Notes: generated from the letters alone by a model not told the origin. A DNA stretch of 64,000 nt from Tillandsia leiboldiana (GCA_029204045.2 CM055071.1:21221449-21285448); one strand, 5' to 3'. Counted from the stretch's first letter, positions 9,101 to 18,476 are shown. Translations and numbers: made by a program.

Positions 9101-11246
9101 CAACGTGTCCTCCGGAGATTTTCTCAAGATTTTGAAAACTATTTTTGTCACCGGTCATGTGACGGGAACATCCGCTATCCAGATACCAAGACGAACTATC
9201 ATATGCATGCAAGGAAACATTGGAAACAAGACAAGGGAAAATTTCACCTTTGCGCACCCAAACCCTTTTGGAGTGCGTCGGTAATGGTCGAGAAGTTATA
9301 TGCCTAGGTGAAGGCGTCTTGTTATAGCGATTGTTGTTCCTTGATGAAATCGTCTTGCGCGATGAACTACCAAATCTCTTTTCATTTGAAAAGTTTTGCT
9401 TTGATTTTCGGGGAGGAGCCATTTTGGTAGTTGTTGCAAGAGGTCCTTGAGATGAGCGTTCGACTCCCGTCTTGCAATATCTTCTTATGTGCCCTGAAAC
9501 ACCACAACGAAAACATACCTTAGATCTTGACGATCCCAAAGAGGATGAAGTAGGTTTGTTGTCGTTGTTTGTCTTGAATTCCGGTGTCGGTGGAGGAGAT
9601 ACCGACTGAGGCACAAAAAGTGTCTCACTCGAACTTGGACTGTTTCCAGTTTGAGTGTATCCGAGGCCGAACCTATTTGATTGACCAAGACCAAGAAGTC
9701 TATCCAACTTACTCCTTCCTGAAGAGAATCGTTGTAAGTCATTCTTGAGTTGGAAAATGGTCTTTGTCATTTCCAGGTTATCCTGTCGAGCCTCGTTGTA
9801 GAGCTTTGAGAAGTGATTCGCGTTATCCACCAGATTTGTATGTTCCTTCTCAAGTTGCTCATTGGACTCTTGAAGGGAAGCATTTGCCTTTATCAGGTTT
9901 TCCCTTTCCACTTCAAGAGCGTTTGAGAGAGAAGTCGCTCTTTTTGCTTCTTCTTCGAGATCATGCACTCTCCCTCTCAAACTCTTGTTTTGCTTAGCCA
10001 CTTTCTTTGAGTCCCTCAAAAGTCTGTGGTAGGCTAGAGCAAAATCTTCACCTTCCGAATCATCCGATTCGTTGTCCGTTGCGTTCTTTTCAACAGTGGA
10101 GTTGGACAACGACTCAGATGTACTTGCCATAAAGCACATGAAGGGTGAAGATACGGACGCGTGGAATGCGGTGGAGCTCTTTTCTTCATCACTCGAAGAC
10201 GACTCATTTGACGTTGAGTTGTCATCCCAAGTGACGACTTGCATCGCCTTCTTCTTTGCCGGATACTTGTTAGGACACTCCGTTGCAATGTGGCCGTAGC
10301 CTCGACATTTGAAGCATTGTAGTTGTCCTTCTGAACTTTTCTTATCCTTTGAGAAGTTCTCTTGCTTTCTTGACTTGTAACCTGAAGTACCCTTGCCTTT
10401 GTTCGACTTTCCGAAGGATGGAGATTTGCTTGAATTACCCCTTCGAAAGTTGCGGCGAAACTTCCTTGTCAAGAGAGCGAGCTGCTTCTCAAATTCCTCC
10501 ATAGAAAGGTTCTCGTCATCGTCTGAGGAGGACGTATCCGCGTCTTCTTCCTTAGTTGTTTTCAACGCATAACCTGAAGACTTAGAAGTGGATGCCTTTC
10601 CAGAAGAATTGTTAGTAGTAAATGTCATTTCATAAGTTTGTAATGAACCAACTAATTCTTCTACACGTATTTCGTCCGGGTGTTTAATAGTTTCAATGGC
10701 AGTAACCTTTGGGCGAAATCGTTCAGGAAGAGTTCTTAAGATTTTTCTTACAATCTTAAATTCTGGAATCTTCTCTCCCAGATTAGCACATGAGTTTACG
10801 ATGTCTTGCAATCGTGTATAGTAGTCAGTGAAAGATTCATTTTCTGCCATTAAGATAGAGTCAAACTTGCTCGTAAGCATTTGCAGTTTCTGAATCTTCA
10901 CGAGGTTAGTTCCCTCATGTGTAACCTGAAGAACATCCCAGATTTCTTTCGCAGTCTCACATGCCGAGACGCGAGAGAATTCAGTTTGGGATAAGGCATT
11001 AAAGATAGCATTAATTCCCTTGCCATTGTAAGAAGATGAATCTAACTCTTCCTTGGTCCATTTCGACCTAGGTTTTAAGGTGCGAACATCACCAATAAAT
11101 TCAGTTGGATTAGACCATCCTAATTCAATTGATTGCCACACCCGTTCGTCGATGGAAATTAAAAAGGCTTTCATCCGTACTTTCCAGTACGCATAATTTG
11201 TTCCATCGAAGAACGGGGGTCGGTTGATGTTTCCACATTCAACCAT
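6129..11246 (-). CDS. Copia-A Gag-Pol polyprotein (1705 aa, uninterrupted)
   Basis: A single open frame encodes a complete Ty1/copia polyprotein acting in virus-like particles and in integration. Order with approximate residues: copia gag (1-230, start MVECGNINRPPFFDG); first CCHC knuckle CFKCRGYGHIATEC (309-322); long coiled coil (about 400-520); second CCHC CFRCGVSGHIRRYC (577-590); aspartic protease LDSGCSRHMTG (about 688-698); GAG-pre-integrase LWHERLGHLNFKEL (811-824); integrase core with Asp in HMDLMGP (about 877), Asp in SDRGGEF (about 940) and Glu in VVERKN (about 977); reverse transcriptase from WIFKNKK, with QMDVKSAFLN (about 1304) and YVDD (about 1390); RNase H with SDADWAG (about 1555), STAEAEY and CDNTSA. 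The start ATG lies 20 bp past the primer-binding site. All expected catalytic residues are present. Gag and Pol are in one frame, as usual for copia. The family assignment to SIRE/Maximus rests on length, the double knuckle and the downstream env-like ORF. Confidence 0.95.
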   Translation of the reverse strand: MVECGNINRPPFFDGTNYAYWKVRMKAFLISIDERVWQSIELGWSNPTEFIGDVRTLKPRSKWTKEELDSSSYNGKGINAIFNALSQTEFSRVSACETAKEIWDVLQVTHEGTNLVKIQKLQMLTSKFDSILMAENESFTDYYTRLQDIVNSCANLGEKIPEFKIVRKILRTLPERFRPKVTAIETIKHPDEIRVEELVGSLQTYEMTFTTNNSSGKASTSKSSGYALKTTKEEDADTSSSDDDENLSMEEFEKQLALLTRKFRRNFRRGNSSKSPSFGKSNKGKGTSGYKSRKQENFSKDKKSSEGQLQCFKCRGYGHIATECPNKYPAKKKAMQVVTWDDNSTSNESSSSDEEKSSTAFHASVSSPFMCFMASTSESLSNSTVEKNATDNESDDSEGEDFALAYHRLLRDSKKVAKQNKSLRGRVHDLEEEAKRATSLSNALEVERENLIKANASLQESNEQLEKEHTNLVDNANHFSKLYNEARQDNLEMTKTIFQLKNDLQRFSSGRSKLDRLLGLGQSNRFGLGYTQTGNSPSSSETLFVPQSVSPPPTPEFKTNNDNKPTSSSLGSSRSKVCFRCGVSGHIRRYCKTGVERSSQGPLATTTKMAPPRKSKQNFSNEKRFGSSSRKTISSRNNNRYNKTPSPRHITSRPLPTHSKRVWVRKGEIFPCLVSNVSLHAYDSSSWYLDSGCSRHMTGDKNSFQNLEKISGGHVVFGDGRSSKIVGKGTVAIPDGPILKNVLFVDGLKTNLISISQLCDNGFSVNFSSVECVVTDKDHVFFLKGVRSENNCYVVPNKFSENCNLAALNNETLWHERLGHLNFKELTRISNKDVVKGVPKLLFKQNIVCGGCQKGKQSRTAHKNLNHVGTKRSLELLHMDLMGPTRQPSLGGKWYIFLLVDDFSRFSWVAFLKEKADTFDSFHEICHRIMIEKNEKIIRVRSDRGGEFINSKFIDFCTSNGIKHEFSAPYTPQQNGVVERKNRVVQEMARVMLHSRNLPLHFWAEAVNTAVYVINRVYLRPGTLNTPYELWFSRKPNIKYFRVFGSRCYILRDRENLGKFDFRSDEGIFLGYSTNSRAYRVFNIESKTIVESINVKVDEAFHFETGKSTLDISLDDDSPASASSHNNTSNINDASNGSSSLSDVQESSHISPSTPFQQTLRISKDHPESNIIGDPQEGVRTRRQLVCGFACYVSLIEPKNIDEALQDDYWIKAMQEELHQFERNKVWELTKPPKQHNVIGTKWIFKNKKNEDGTIIRNKARLVAQGYSQVEGIDFDETFAPVARLEFIRILFAIACHFKIKLFQMDVKSAFLNGFLNEEVYVAQPKGFVDHKQPNHVFRLKKALYGLKQAPRAWYERLTKHLLEKGYTRGGADRTLFVKHYQSNFIVAQIYVDDIVFGATRDNDASKFAETMESEFEMSMMGELTYFLGLQIKQNDEGIHLSQSKYAMELVKKFDLENCKDFPTPMGTSHKGLGSESHSENVDEKLYRSMIGSLLYLTASRPDISFGVGICARYQSAPKEVHLKAVKRIIRYIKGSINFGIWYPMGTSLDIVGYSDADWAGSVDDRKSTSGACFYLGHCLVAWHSKKQNCIALSTAEAEYISAGSCSTQLIWMKSVLSDFRISASSVTILCDNTSAINISKNPVLHSRTKHIELRYHFLRELVESNTLQLSYISTEDQLADILTKPLDQKRFIHLRKAIGMLSLK

Positions 11247-11265
11247 TGTTTACAACCCTATTCCC

Positions 11266-11277
11266 GCTCTGATACCA
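11266..11277 (-). other. Primer-binding site of Copia-A
   Basis: On the minus strand TGGTATCAGAGC begins 2 nt after the 5' LTR end. It is complementary to the 3' end of plant initiator Met-tRNA and is the typical primer site for these elements. Confidence 0.9.
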
Positions 11278-11804
11278 CTTGTTGGGTTATATGTAATACG
11301 GATCTAAATAGGGGAAAAAACACCTAGAGGGGGGTGAATAGGTGTAAACGCATAAACACTCAAAAAATCGTTGCGATAAAAACCCAATGCGGAAATAAAA
11401 ATAATACGCAAGATTTTTACGTGGAAAACTCCATCACCGGAGTAAAAAACCACGGGACCGATAACACGGCAGAAATCCACTAGAATTAAAACACGTACAA
11501 GGTGATTTACCGTACACACTTACGACTCAACCTTTTCCATACGCTCCTAGAGGATCTTCTCCGCTCGCTCCGCGACGCTTCTCGAATCCACGATCTGCGC
11601 CCAACGCCGAATCCACGGCGTCCAACGTCGAATCCACGACGTCCGACCGAATCCACGGTCTTCACCCAATAGCACCCTTCGAATCCACGAACGTGCCTCG
11701 CTCCGAATCCACGAGAGCGGTTGAACCTTGAATCCACAAGGACACGCGAATCCACGCGCCGATTTTTGGGGTAAATCGTTGTTTTGGGTGGTGATGATCC
11801 GCCG

Positions 11805-11901
11805 AATACTTAGATCAAAGATAGATCGGAAATACCATCTAAGTATTCATTAGTTTGATTCAACTCAAGATGTGAGTATGAAAACCTAGAATCAAACTAA
11901 T
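11805..11901 (-). other. Two adjacent long hairpins in LTR leader (Copia-A)
   Basis: Perfect inverted repeats: a 13-bp stem with arms at 11889-11901 and 11849-11861, and an 11-bp stem with arms at 11837-11847 and 11805-11815. They are separated by one base. Equivalents are at 47986-48082 and 37878-37975. Confidence 0.8.
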
Positions 11902-12046
11902 CAATATAGATGAAGAAACATAGAGTATTCTCTAATGATTTCCTTTCTTCTCTATATGTGGATCTAGAGGCGTATATATGAAAATGACGGCTATAGTTAT
12001 TTTCGGCCTCTTTTTGGATTCACCCTAAAAGAAGAGTCATAGGGTC

Positions 12047-12054
12047 TATTTATA
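12047..12054 (-). promoter_or_regulatory. TATA box of Copia-A LTR
   Basis: TATAAATA on the minus strand, downstream of the U3 palindrome array. Transcription is expected to start about 30 bp further on, which places the hairpins in the RNA leader. Confidence 0.7.
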
Positions 12055-12630
12055 GGTTAGAAACCCTAGGAAGGAGATAAGAATCAAAAACCTAACATTT
12101 CTGGAGATTTTACGGACGGCGATCCGGATCGGATTAACTGTGATCCGGATCGTCGCAACGAGTCAGGCAATTCCAGAAAAACGAAGGTTCGGGATCCGGA
12201 TCGAAGTGCTTGATCCGGATCGTTCATACAGTTCACCAAACATCAACGTTCGGGATCCGGATTGCGAAGCCTGATCCGGATCGTTCAAGGAAGATGGTAA
12301 ACTCAGTGTTCGGGATCCGGATCAAGAGAGGCTACGATCCGGATTGAACTGGTGTATGAACGAACCACCTTCGGGATCCGGATCGAACAACCTGATCCGG
12401 ATCCTGAACATGTCCCAAGTCCAGTTTTTGATTTTTATGCAATGAAAGATTCTTCCAAGTGTTTCTACACTACAAGAAGTATTCGGATCACACAAAATCT
12501 TTAGTAAAACATACCTGATCCTTTTGAATTCTTCTTTCTTGAGATTGAGTTAAATGATCCAACTTTCTTCACCTTCAATCTTCAAGACTTGAGACTTTCA
12601 CGAAACTATGCCAACTCAAATTCCGTAACA

Positions 12631-13069
12631 TTATCATCACCAAGAAAAACAACGATTGGCATCGTGGATTCGATGTGTTGAAGGCGTTTCGTGGATTCGA
12701 AACGTGTGCTCGTGGATTCGAGTGGTGCTCGTGGATTCGAGTGGCGTTCGTGGATTCAAACGTGTGCAGTGGACGTGCAGTCGGTGAGCGCAAGATCCGA
12801 AGAACTTTAAGGAGGGGTTTGAGTCCGTGGAGTCGGTAATCACTTTGTTATTCTTCTTTTCTTAGTGGATTGTTATTGCGTGTTGGTCCCGTGGTTTTTC
12901 TCCTGGATTGGAGTTTCCACGTATATCTTGGTGTGCTATTTTTATTTTCTGCGTTGGTTTTTATTTTGCACTGAGATTGTGATTTTTTTTTATTATACCT
13001 ATTCACCCCCCCTCTAGTTGTTTGATAGTACCTATTTAGATCCTTGTGGATCCTTTAAAAACCAACACG
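12631..13069 (+). mobile_element. 3' part of an old divergent copia LTR
   Basis: Related to the R-U5 end of the copia LTRs here: five TGGATT-loop hairpins (12665-12756), the phrase around CCCGTGGTTTTTCTCC, the block CCTATTCACCCCCCCTCTAG, and a CCAACA end. The 5' part is missing because Copia-A inserted at 12631 (predicted target duplication TTATC at 12631-12635; its partner is not visible). No primer-binding site follows the end, so this may be a solo LTR or a damaged 5' LTR. Confidence 0.65.
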
Positions 13070-13151
13070 CTCCAACTGCCCCCTGAACCCGGGAACAGTA
13101 CCTTCAGCATCACGACACAAGGAGTGGGGCGCCGCCACCGCCCCGCAGGAT
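13070..13151. other. Unassigned 82-bp segment
   Basis: G/C-rich sequence between the old copia LTR and the AAAAC duplication. If the solo LTR at 13157 interrupts the gypsy pol, the preceding RT sequence should be here, but I cannot recognise it in any frame. Confidence 0.3.
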
Positions 13152-13156
13152 AAAAC

Positions 13157-13834
13157 TGTTAGTTGTATGCCCCAAAAGCCTATCAGGCTGGCGCATTTTT
13201 TTATATGGGACATATTTGTACTTGATCTTTATTATTATTTGGGCATTTTATGCCATTCATGTTTAATGTGTCCATGAATCGTCCTTTGAATTAATGAGAT
13301 GATAATTTATATTCTTAACAGTTAAGAATTTGAGATACATATTATTGGTGATTAAGTCATAAATGCTCTCAATCGGAGGATCATCATGGGGACGATGATT
13401 GATCCGGTAAGATTGATGTATGTGCCGCTCTCTTTTAGGATGACGAGTCTCAAGTCATTAGTGTGGAGACACTGGAGCGAACGTGCAGGTGGTTGTTAAA
13501 GAACAAGGGCACTGAGCGTGACCAATTACGAATAGTTACTTGGATGTCTACTCTTTCGTCAGTAACTGATTCGATGTTGCAGTGGTACAACTGATCCTTA
13601 GACCTGCGACACCACGGCCATTCAATATGAGGCTACTGTAGTTTGACTATGCAAACTCTGATCCTAGTCACGGGTCTTAGTAGTATATGTTGGCTGCAGT
13701 CGGTTCATATTAGGAATGGGTGTTTGTTTACAGGGGATCTATCGCTCTCGGTAGAAAGATAATTAGTCCTATGCTATTTGTAAGGCAAAGCTCAGAAATC
13801 CTCGGCCAGGGTAATATGGTTCATGGAAAGGTGT
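13157..13834 (+). mobile_element. Left half of a split solo LTR
   Basis: Begins TGTTAGTTGTATGCC after AAAAC (13152-13156). Its right half resumes at 32996 and ends CTTTCTTACA at 34181, followed by AAAAC (34182-34186). The interruption is the minus-strand Tekay-like element flanked by GGTGT (13830-13834 and 32991-32995). The combined LTR is about 1.86 kb. The TG/CA ends and flanking duplications support a solo LTR, probably copia-like. Confidence 0.75.
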
Positions 13835-15106
13835 TGTCACGCCCCGGGGTGGAAACTGCCACCCGGGCACGCCAACAGATCCGCCATCTGTACGAAAACT
13901 GCCGTACAGACGAAGCGTCTAACCTGCAGAAAGAACCAACTACAGTAAACAGATATCAGAGAGCTGAAAGTAGACTACTAAAATTGAAGTCCAAACACTG
14001 TACAACTGAAATAAATACAATATCCATCTCCCCGAATACTATCATATACAAAATCCTCTAATACAGAACTCAAAAGGGAGATATCTCCAAAAAGTACATC
14101 AGTGTACAACCCCTCGATACAAGAAAATATCCTCACCACATCAGTCTCTCAAACTGAAAAATAAAGTACAACACTATACCTCTCTACAAAGGTCTCTCAA
14201 CAGAAGAAGAAGAAGTAAACTATCAACCGAAGCTCTCCTCTGAAGGGGGGTACCGCTACACTCCAACGACGGGTAGGGAACAAGCTCGCGACTCCCTCGC
14301 CTCGGTCCGAAGGATCAGCAACAGGAGCACAGGAACAGAAGAAGAAGTCCTTGGGGAAAAAACACCACGACGGGTGTGAGAACTACTTCCCACAGTAGTT
14401 CTCAGTGGGTACCGTCAACAAGCCCAACGGTCTGCCCACCAAGTCTACTAGAGGCGAAAGATAACAGGCAAAGAAATCTGAAAGAAAAGCTGGAAACTAC
14501 TCTACAGCTACCATGCCTCTAACCAGACACTCAAAAGTGGAACAGATGAAAGTAAAAGAGACCACTCGCACCCAAGGTGCTCAAACGACCCAAACGAACT
14601 GACTACCTCAAAGGTCCAGTCAGTCAAGCCTGCGCCCGACGACTAGGAACGCTCCTGCCCACTACCACACATCCACATGAGGACGGGATTTACGTGGGGC
14701 GTCCTGTCCTACTAACTCATCCCTCGCGCAAAACTGCCTCAACAGGCCCATCGCTGCCTCAACTGCGGAAGACTGCCTCAACAGGCCAACCATCGTATCC
14801 ACAGCGGCATCTCAGGACGCGACTCCAACTGAGTAGAACGGCGCGGCATAGAGTATCAAACATAGGCATATGCAGGCTAGTCAAAATCCATGCTCACTCA
14901 CAGAACGGTAGGGCTCAAGATCCCCAAATACCTCGCACAACAGTCGGAGCACTCTCGACGACTCAGCTGCTCGGCTAACTCGAAACACGAGACGCTAGCC
15001 TCACCAACGGCTCGCAGCACAAGGCTCACTGGCTGGAGATACTCCACAGCCAGGAACGACCCACAACTCAGGGTAACAAAACAGGTCGGACAACACTCAA
15101 CGACCT

Positions 15107-15256
15107 GGGACCACCGTCAACCCCAACGGTTCCCAACAAGACGGACCGGAAGATACTCGACGGCCCGGGACTACCGTCTACTCAACGGCTCTCTCCCACG
15201 ACTGTGCAACAGGGAAACAAGACCTCTCGGGACTACCGTATACCCAAACGGCTCCC
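15107..15256 (-). other. Three spaced bulged hairpins in Tekay-like LTR
   Basis: Units at 15107-15134, 15167-15197 and about 15229-15256, about 61 bp apart. On the minus strand each has GGGA / [A or G]CCGT / loop / ACGGT / GG or AG bulge / TCCC. The middle unit has a 4-nt insertion. The motif recurs in the other long LTRs at 1294-1322, 1946-1972 and 42755-42784. Confidence 0.7.
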
Positions 15257-15685
15257 GGCACAGATAAGCAACCCGCTACAACTACCAGACTCCACTCTGC
15301 TCCCAAGCACGAGTGCAAACGCATCCCACACTAAAAGAAAATCCCGACCTCTCGGCCCACTACCCGGGCGAGGATAACACTATGTCCAGGGATAGCAAAA
15401 CAGTGTGGGTGTCTAAACATAATTAACCCTAGCCCAAGTGAGGGTTTTCTACTGGTCTGGTTACACATGCAACATATGACGGGGGTGCTAGGTCAAGTTC
15501 CAAGATAGCTGTATCAACAGATAATAAAAGGAATAACAATTCCTACAATCTAGCATACTACACAATGAAATAAACTATCATGCATAATCCTACATCAGTA
15601 GAAATACTGTACAGTCCATAAAACTTGGAGATAAGGCCACCCACCTCGATTTGCCACCAATTGCTCGTAGACACTTGCAATTGGC

Positions 15686-15903
15686 CTCCACGCGATCCGC
15701 ACGTAAAACGGGACACGCCGTCGGAGTCCGCACGCAAAACGGAGCACGCCGCCGGAGTCCGCACGCAAAACGGAGCACGCTGCCAGAGTCCGCACCAAAA
15801 ACGGAGTCTGCACGCGAAACGGTGCACGGCGCCGGAATCCGCACGCAAAACGGTGCACGGTGCCGGAAACCGCACGCAAAACGGTGCACGGTGCCGGACA
15901 CAG
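15686..15903. repeat. Degenerate ~30-35-bp tandem array in LTR
   Basis: Repeats of the type CCGCACGCAAAACGG joined by GAGCACGCCG- or TGCACGGCGCCGGAAT-type linkers. The 5' LTR copies (22984-23330 and 31467-31810) have about four more units, which accounts for most of the length difference between the two LTRs. Confidence 0.85.
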
Positions 15904-16415
15904 AAAAGAGCAAGAGGGTTAAATACAGTCCAGAAGGTCGCCCCGAAAACTGTACAAAAAAACAGTAAAACCAACACACGGGACCTACCCGTTAGCGCCG
16001 CCGTCGCCGAAACGCTCCGCCGGGCGACCTCGCACGCAAAACGAGGTCCACGACGCGCCGCCGCACCTCACGCAATCCCCCTCCCTCACTCCCTCTCGCT
16101 CTCGGGTGCAGAAGAAAGAAGGAAAGGGAGAAAATGCGGTGCGGGGAGGAAGAAGAAGAAGAAAAGGAGGGAGAGAGAAGGTGGTTCACGGGGCGGGTCC
16201 ACAGGCTCGGTGCACGGCGGCCACCAATGGGAGCCCCCCAACCGGCCGGTCCACAACCGGGCGCGTGCGCCGGGTTCACGCACGCGCCCGGGCGCCACGT
16301 GGCGCGCGGCAACGCGCCCGCCACACGGGCGCGTTGCACCGCACCACGCGCAGGCGCGGGACACGCGCCCGTTACACGGGCGCGCGTGCCCCCGCGCCCG
16401 CGCGGGCGCCAACGG

Positions 16416-16437
16416 GGGGCCGCCACGTGGCGGCCCC
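16416..16437. promoter_or_regulatory. 22-bp perfect palindrome centred on CACGTG
   Basis: GGGGCCGCCAC and its exact reverse complement meet at a CACGTG (G-box core) in the G/C-rich part of the LTR. It is present unchanged at 32326-32347; the 21136-24504 copy has a deletion in it. A role as bHLH/bZIP binding site is inference. Confidence 0.5.
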
Positions 16438-17081
16438 TGCGCATTCCGCGCTGCGCGCCCGCGTGGCCCCTGTCGCGACCGTACGCCTGCCGTGCCCCCG
16501 GGATCCGTGCCGCCAAAAGCTGCTTCGGGATCCACACGCCACCTCGAAAAACATGCCGCGATGCCTCGAAAAACGCGCACGTCTACCGGACTCCAAATCC
16601 AACAAATAAATAGTCCATCCTTAGCGATTTCGCGCGCTGAATCCAAAAACGATGTCCATTTCTCCAAATTCTCACCCGAAAATTTGCCGAATGCCCACTC
16701 GATCCGATTTTCGCGCCGGGTCCATTTTTAAAGTCCGATTTGCCAAATTCCAACTCTAAAAATTCCCGAAGGCGACCGGAGAGGTAAACTTTTATCCGGA
16801 CTTCACCCGGAGTCTAATTTTGACATCTGAATCGCGCGAAATCACTTCTGACCACCCGACGGGTCCTCCAACTTCCCACGGGGTCTCAATTAAAGCCCGA
16901 AGTCCACCACTTGTGTCCAAATTGCGCGCAACCCACGCAGGCCTCCAGTGATGCAAGCAAATCCCAAATTGCATCACAAATCCATTTCTGGGCCCCCAAC
17001 ACGCGCACCAACACCCCCAACGGCGACCGAAAGCTGCCCAACAACCAGCAACCCTGCGCGGGGGATTCCGGGACCTCACAT

Positions 17082-17117
17082 CCTCCCCCACTAAAAGAAA
17101 GTTTCGTCCTCGAAACT
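17082..17117 (-). other. Pre-PPT hairpin and polypurine tract
   Basis: On the minus strand AGTTTCG-AGGA-CGAAACT (17117-17100) is followed by the purine tract CTTTTAGTGGGGGAGGA, then the LTR start at 17080. The gypsy pol at 36811-36848 has the same hairpin and a similar tract. Confidence 0.8.
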
Positions 17118-17120
17118 AGA

Positions 17121-17823
17121 TCAAGCCCATCAGGAGTCAAGAATACCACTGCTAGGTATCTAACAATACGCCTCCAGCTCCCCCGCTCGCTCCTCGTGAT
17201 TACTCCGCAACAACAACAATAAGTACGGTATTACCCGATGTGCAATTCTCTCATCTCTCGAGCCAGAAATTGCAACGGGCGTCCCTCGTACTCCAATAAT
17301 CACAGATCTCAAAGGGGCAAGTAATCACGGGCGAGGAAAAACACATCACTACTGAGCTGAGACGTGAAAAACCCATGGCTCCATTAAAAGGCTGGGGGAA
17401 AAACTGAAATAACCACAAGTGTAATACGCACCAAACCACAACATGGTGCCACCCTCAACAAGACGACCCGAAGCATACCCGCAGACTCGTCCAATAAGGA
17501 AGGGAAATCCAATAAGTTGGGGTCTTCACTCGGTCACTTCCCGATCCAAAACCACCCGAGTGGACTACTCAACTGCAGGCTACCCTTAAAAGGGATCCTC
17601 AAGAGACACAATCTCGTGCCACAGTTGGTCGCTCAACATGCTAACATGACCCCAACGGACCCACGGGTCGAAGTCGATCCCTCAACTCACAAAGAACACC
17701 CTGACGGGGACCAAACCGTCGGTGAACGGGACTGAAAACTGGCTCGCAAGGCGATCATAAAGCTGATGCCCAAAACTCGCGGTCAAAAGTCCGAATCATC
17801 CAAAAACTCTCACCGTTGTGTAC
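17121..17823 (-). other. Internal non-coding stretch of the non-autonomous element
   Basis: This lies between the PPT hairpin and the 27-bp array, in the place where an autonomous relative would encode pol. I find no reverse transcriptase, integrase or protease motif on either strand. Confidence 0.5.
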
Positions 17824-17830
17824 CTACAAC

Positions 17831-18476
17831 GTGGCATCACTGCCGTGCACCAACAGCGTGGCATCACTGCCGTGCTGGTATCACCACCGTGTATCAACGG
17901 CGTGGCATCACCACCGTGTATCAACGGTGTGGCATCACCACCGTGTATCAACGGCGTGGCATCACCACCGTGTATCAACGGCGTGGCATCACCACCGTGT
18001 ATCAACGGCGTGGCATCACCACCGTGTATCAACGGTGTGGCATCATCACCGTGTATCAACGGCGTGGCATCACCACCGTGTATCAACGGCGTGGCATCAC
18101 CACCGTGTATCAACGGTGTGGCATCATCACCGTGTATCAACGGCGTGGCATCACCACCGTGTATCAACGGTGTGGTATCACCACCGTGTATCAACGGCGT
18201 GGCATCATCACCGTGTATCAACGGCGTGGCATCACCACCGTGTATCAACGGTGTGGCATCATCACCGTGTATCAACGGCGTGGCATCACCACCGTGTATC
18301 AACGGCATGGCATCACCACCGTGTATCAACGGTGTGGCATCATCACCGTGTATCAACGGCGTGGCATCACCACCGTGTATCAACGGTGTGGTATCACCAC
18401 CGTGTATCAACGGCGTGGCATCATCACCGTGTATCAACGGTGTGGTAACACCACCGTGTATCAACGGTGTGGTATC
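17831..18476. repeat. 27-bp tandem array (~22-24 units)
   Basis: Unit of the form CACCACCGTGTATCAACGG followed by CGTGGCAT or TGTGGCAT. Units are regular from 17877 to 18476 and degenerate before that. As 27 is divisible by 3, several frames stay open and encode 9-residue repeats (TPLIHGGDA in element sense), but I see no protein domain. Variants with TGTGG can form CACCGT-GTATCA-ACGGTG hairpins. The copy at 26312-26947 is the same array with many single-base errors. Confidence 0.95.

Larger units (their letters stand above)
2914..12630 (-). mobile_element. Copia-A: SIRE/Maximus-type Ty1/copia retrotransposon
   Basis: On the minus strand the order is: 5' LTR (12630 to 11280), primer-binding site (11277-11266), gag-pol (11246-6129), a spacer with an internal promoter-like module (about 5190-5019), an intron (4901-4517), an env-like ORF (4442-3879), a polypurine tract (3116-3105) and a 191-bp fragment of the 3' LTR (3104-2914). 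The rest of the 3' LTR is cut off by the Tekay-like LTR at 1-2913. The visible LTR overlap differs at only a couple of positions, both transitions, so insertion is fairly recent. Coding capacity for Gag, protease, integrase, RT and RNase H is uninterrupted. Confidence 0.9.
11280..12630 (-). mobile_element. 5' LTR of Copia-A (1351 bp)
   Basis: Bounded by TG/CA ends and followed (minus strand) by the primer-binding site. From 5' to 3' on the minus strand it holds: U3 with about ten GATCCGGATC-type palindromes (about 12410-12120), TATA box (12054-12047), two long hairpins (11901-11849 and 11847-11805), an array of TGGATT-loop hairpins (about 11765-11560), and a terminal CACCTA/TAGGTG inverted repeat around a C-run, as in many plant copia LTRs. 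Length matches the Copia-C LTR (1350 bp). Confidence 0.9.
13835..17080 (-). mobile_element. 3' LTR of the non-autonomous Tekay-like element (3246 bp)
   Basis: On the minus strand it starts TGTGAGGTCCCGG right after the polypurine tract and ends GGGGCGTGACA. It contains a G/C-rich block (about 16180-16500) with a 22-bp palindrome (16416-16437), a short tandem array (15686-15903) and three bulged hairpins (15107-15256). Long open frames in the G/C-rich block, on both strands, reflect base composition and show no domain. Confidence 0.85.

Noticed and set aside
11266..11277. Possible tRNA gene fragment (TGGTATCAGAGC)
   Set aside because: It is the 12-base primer-binding site beside the LTR; no tRNA body is present.
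13070..13151. Missing upstream RT of the gypsy pol
   Set aside because: A WGA-like triplet can be read, but no convincing RT alignment exists in any frame, so I left it unassigned.
15558..16731. Arginine/alanine-rich open frames of up to about 410 codons in the G/C-rich LTR block (also 22857-24162 and 31339-32641)
   Set aside because: Overlapping frames on both strands, caused by high G/C content and the short array; the frames differ among LTR copies.
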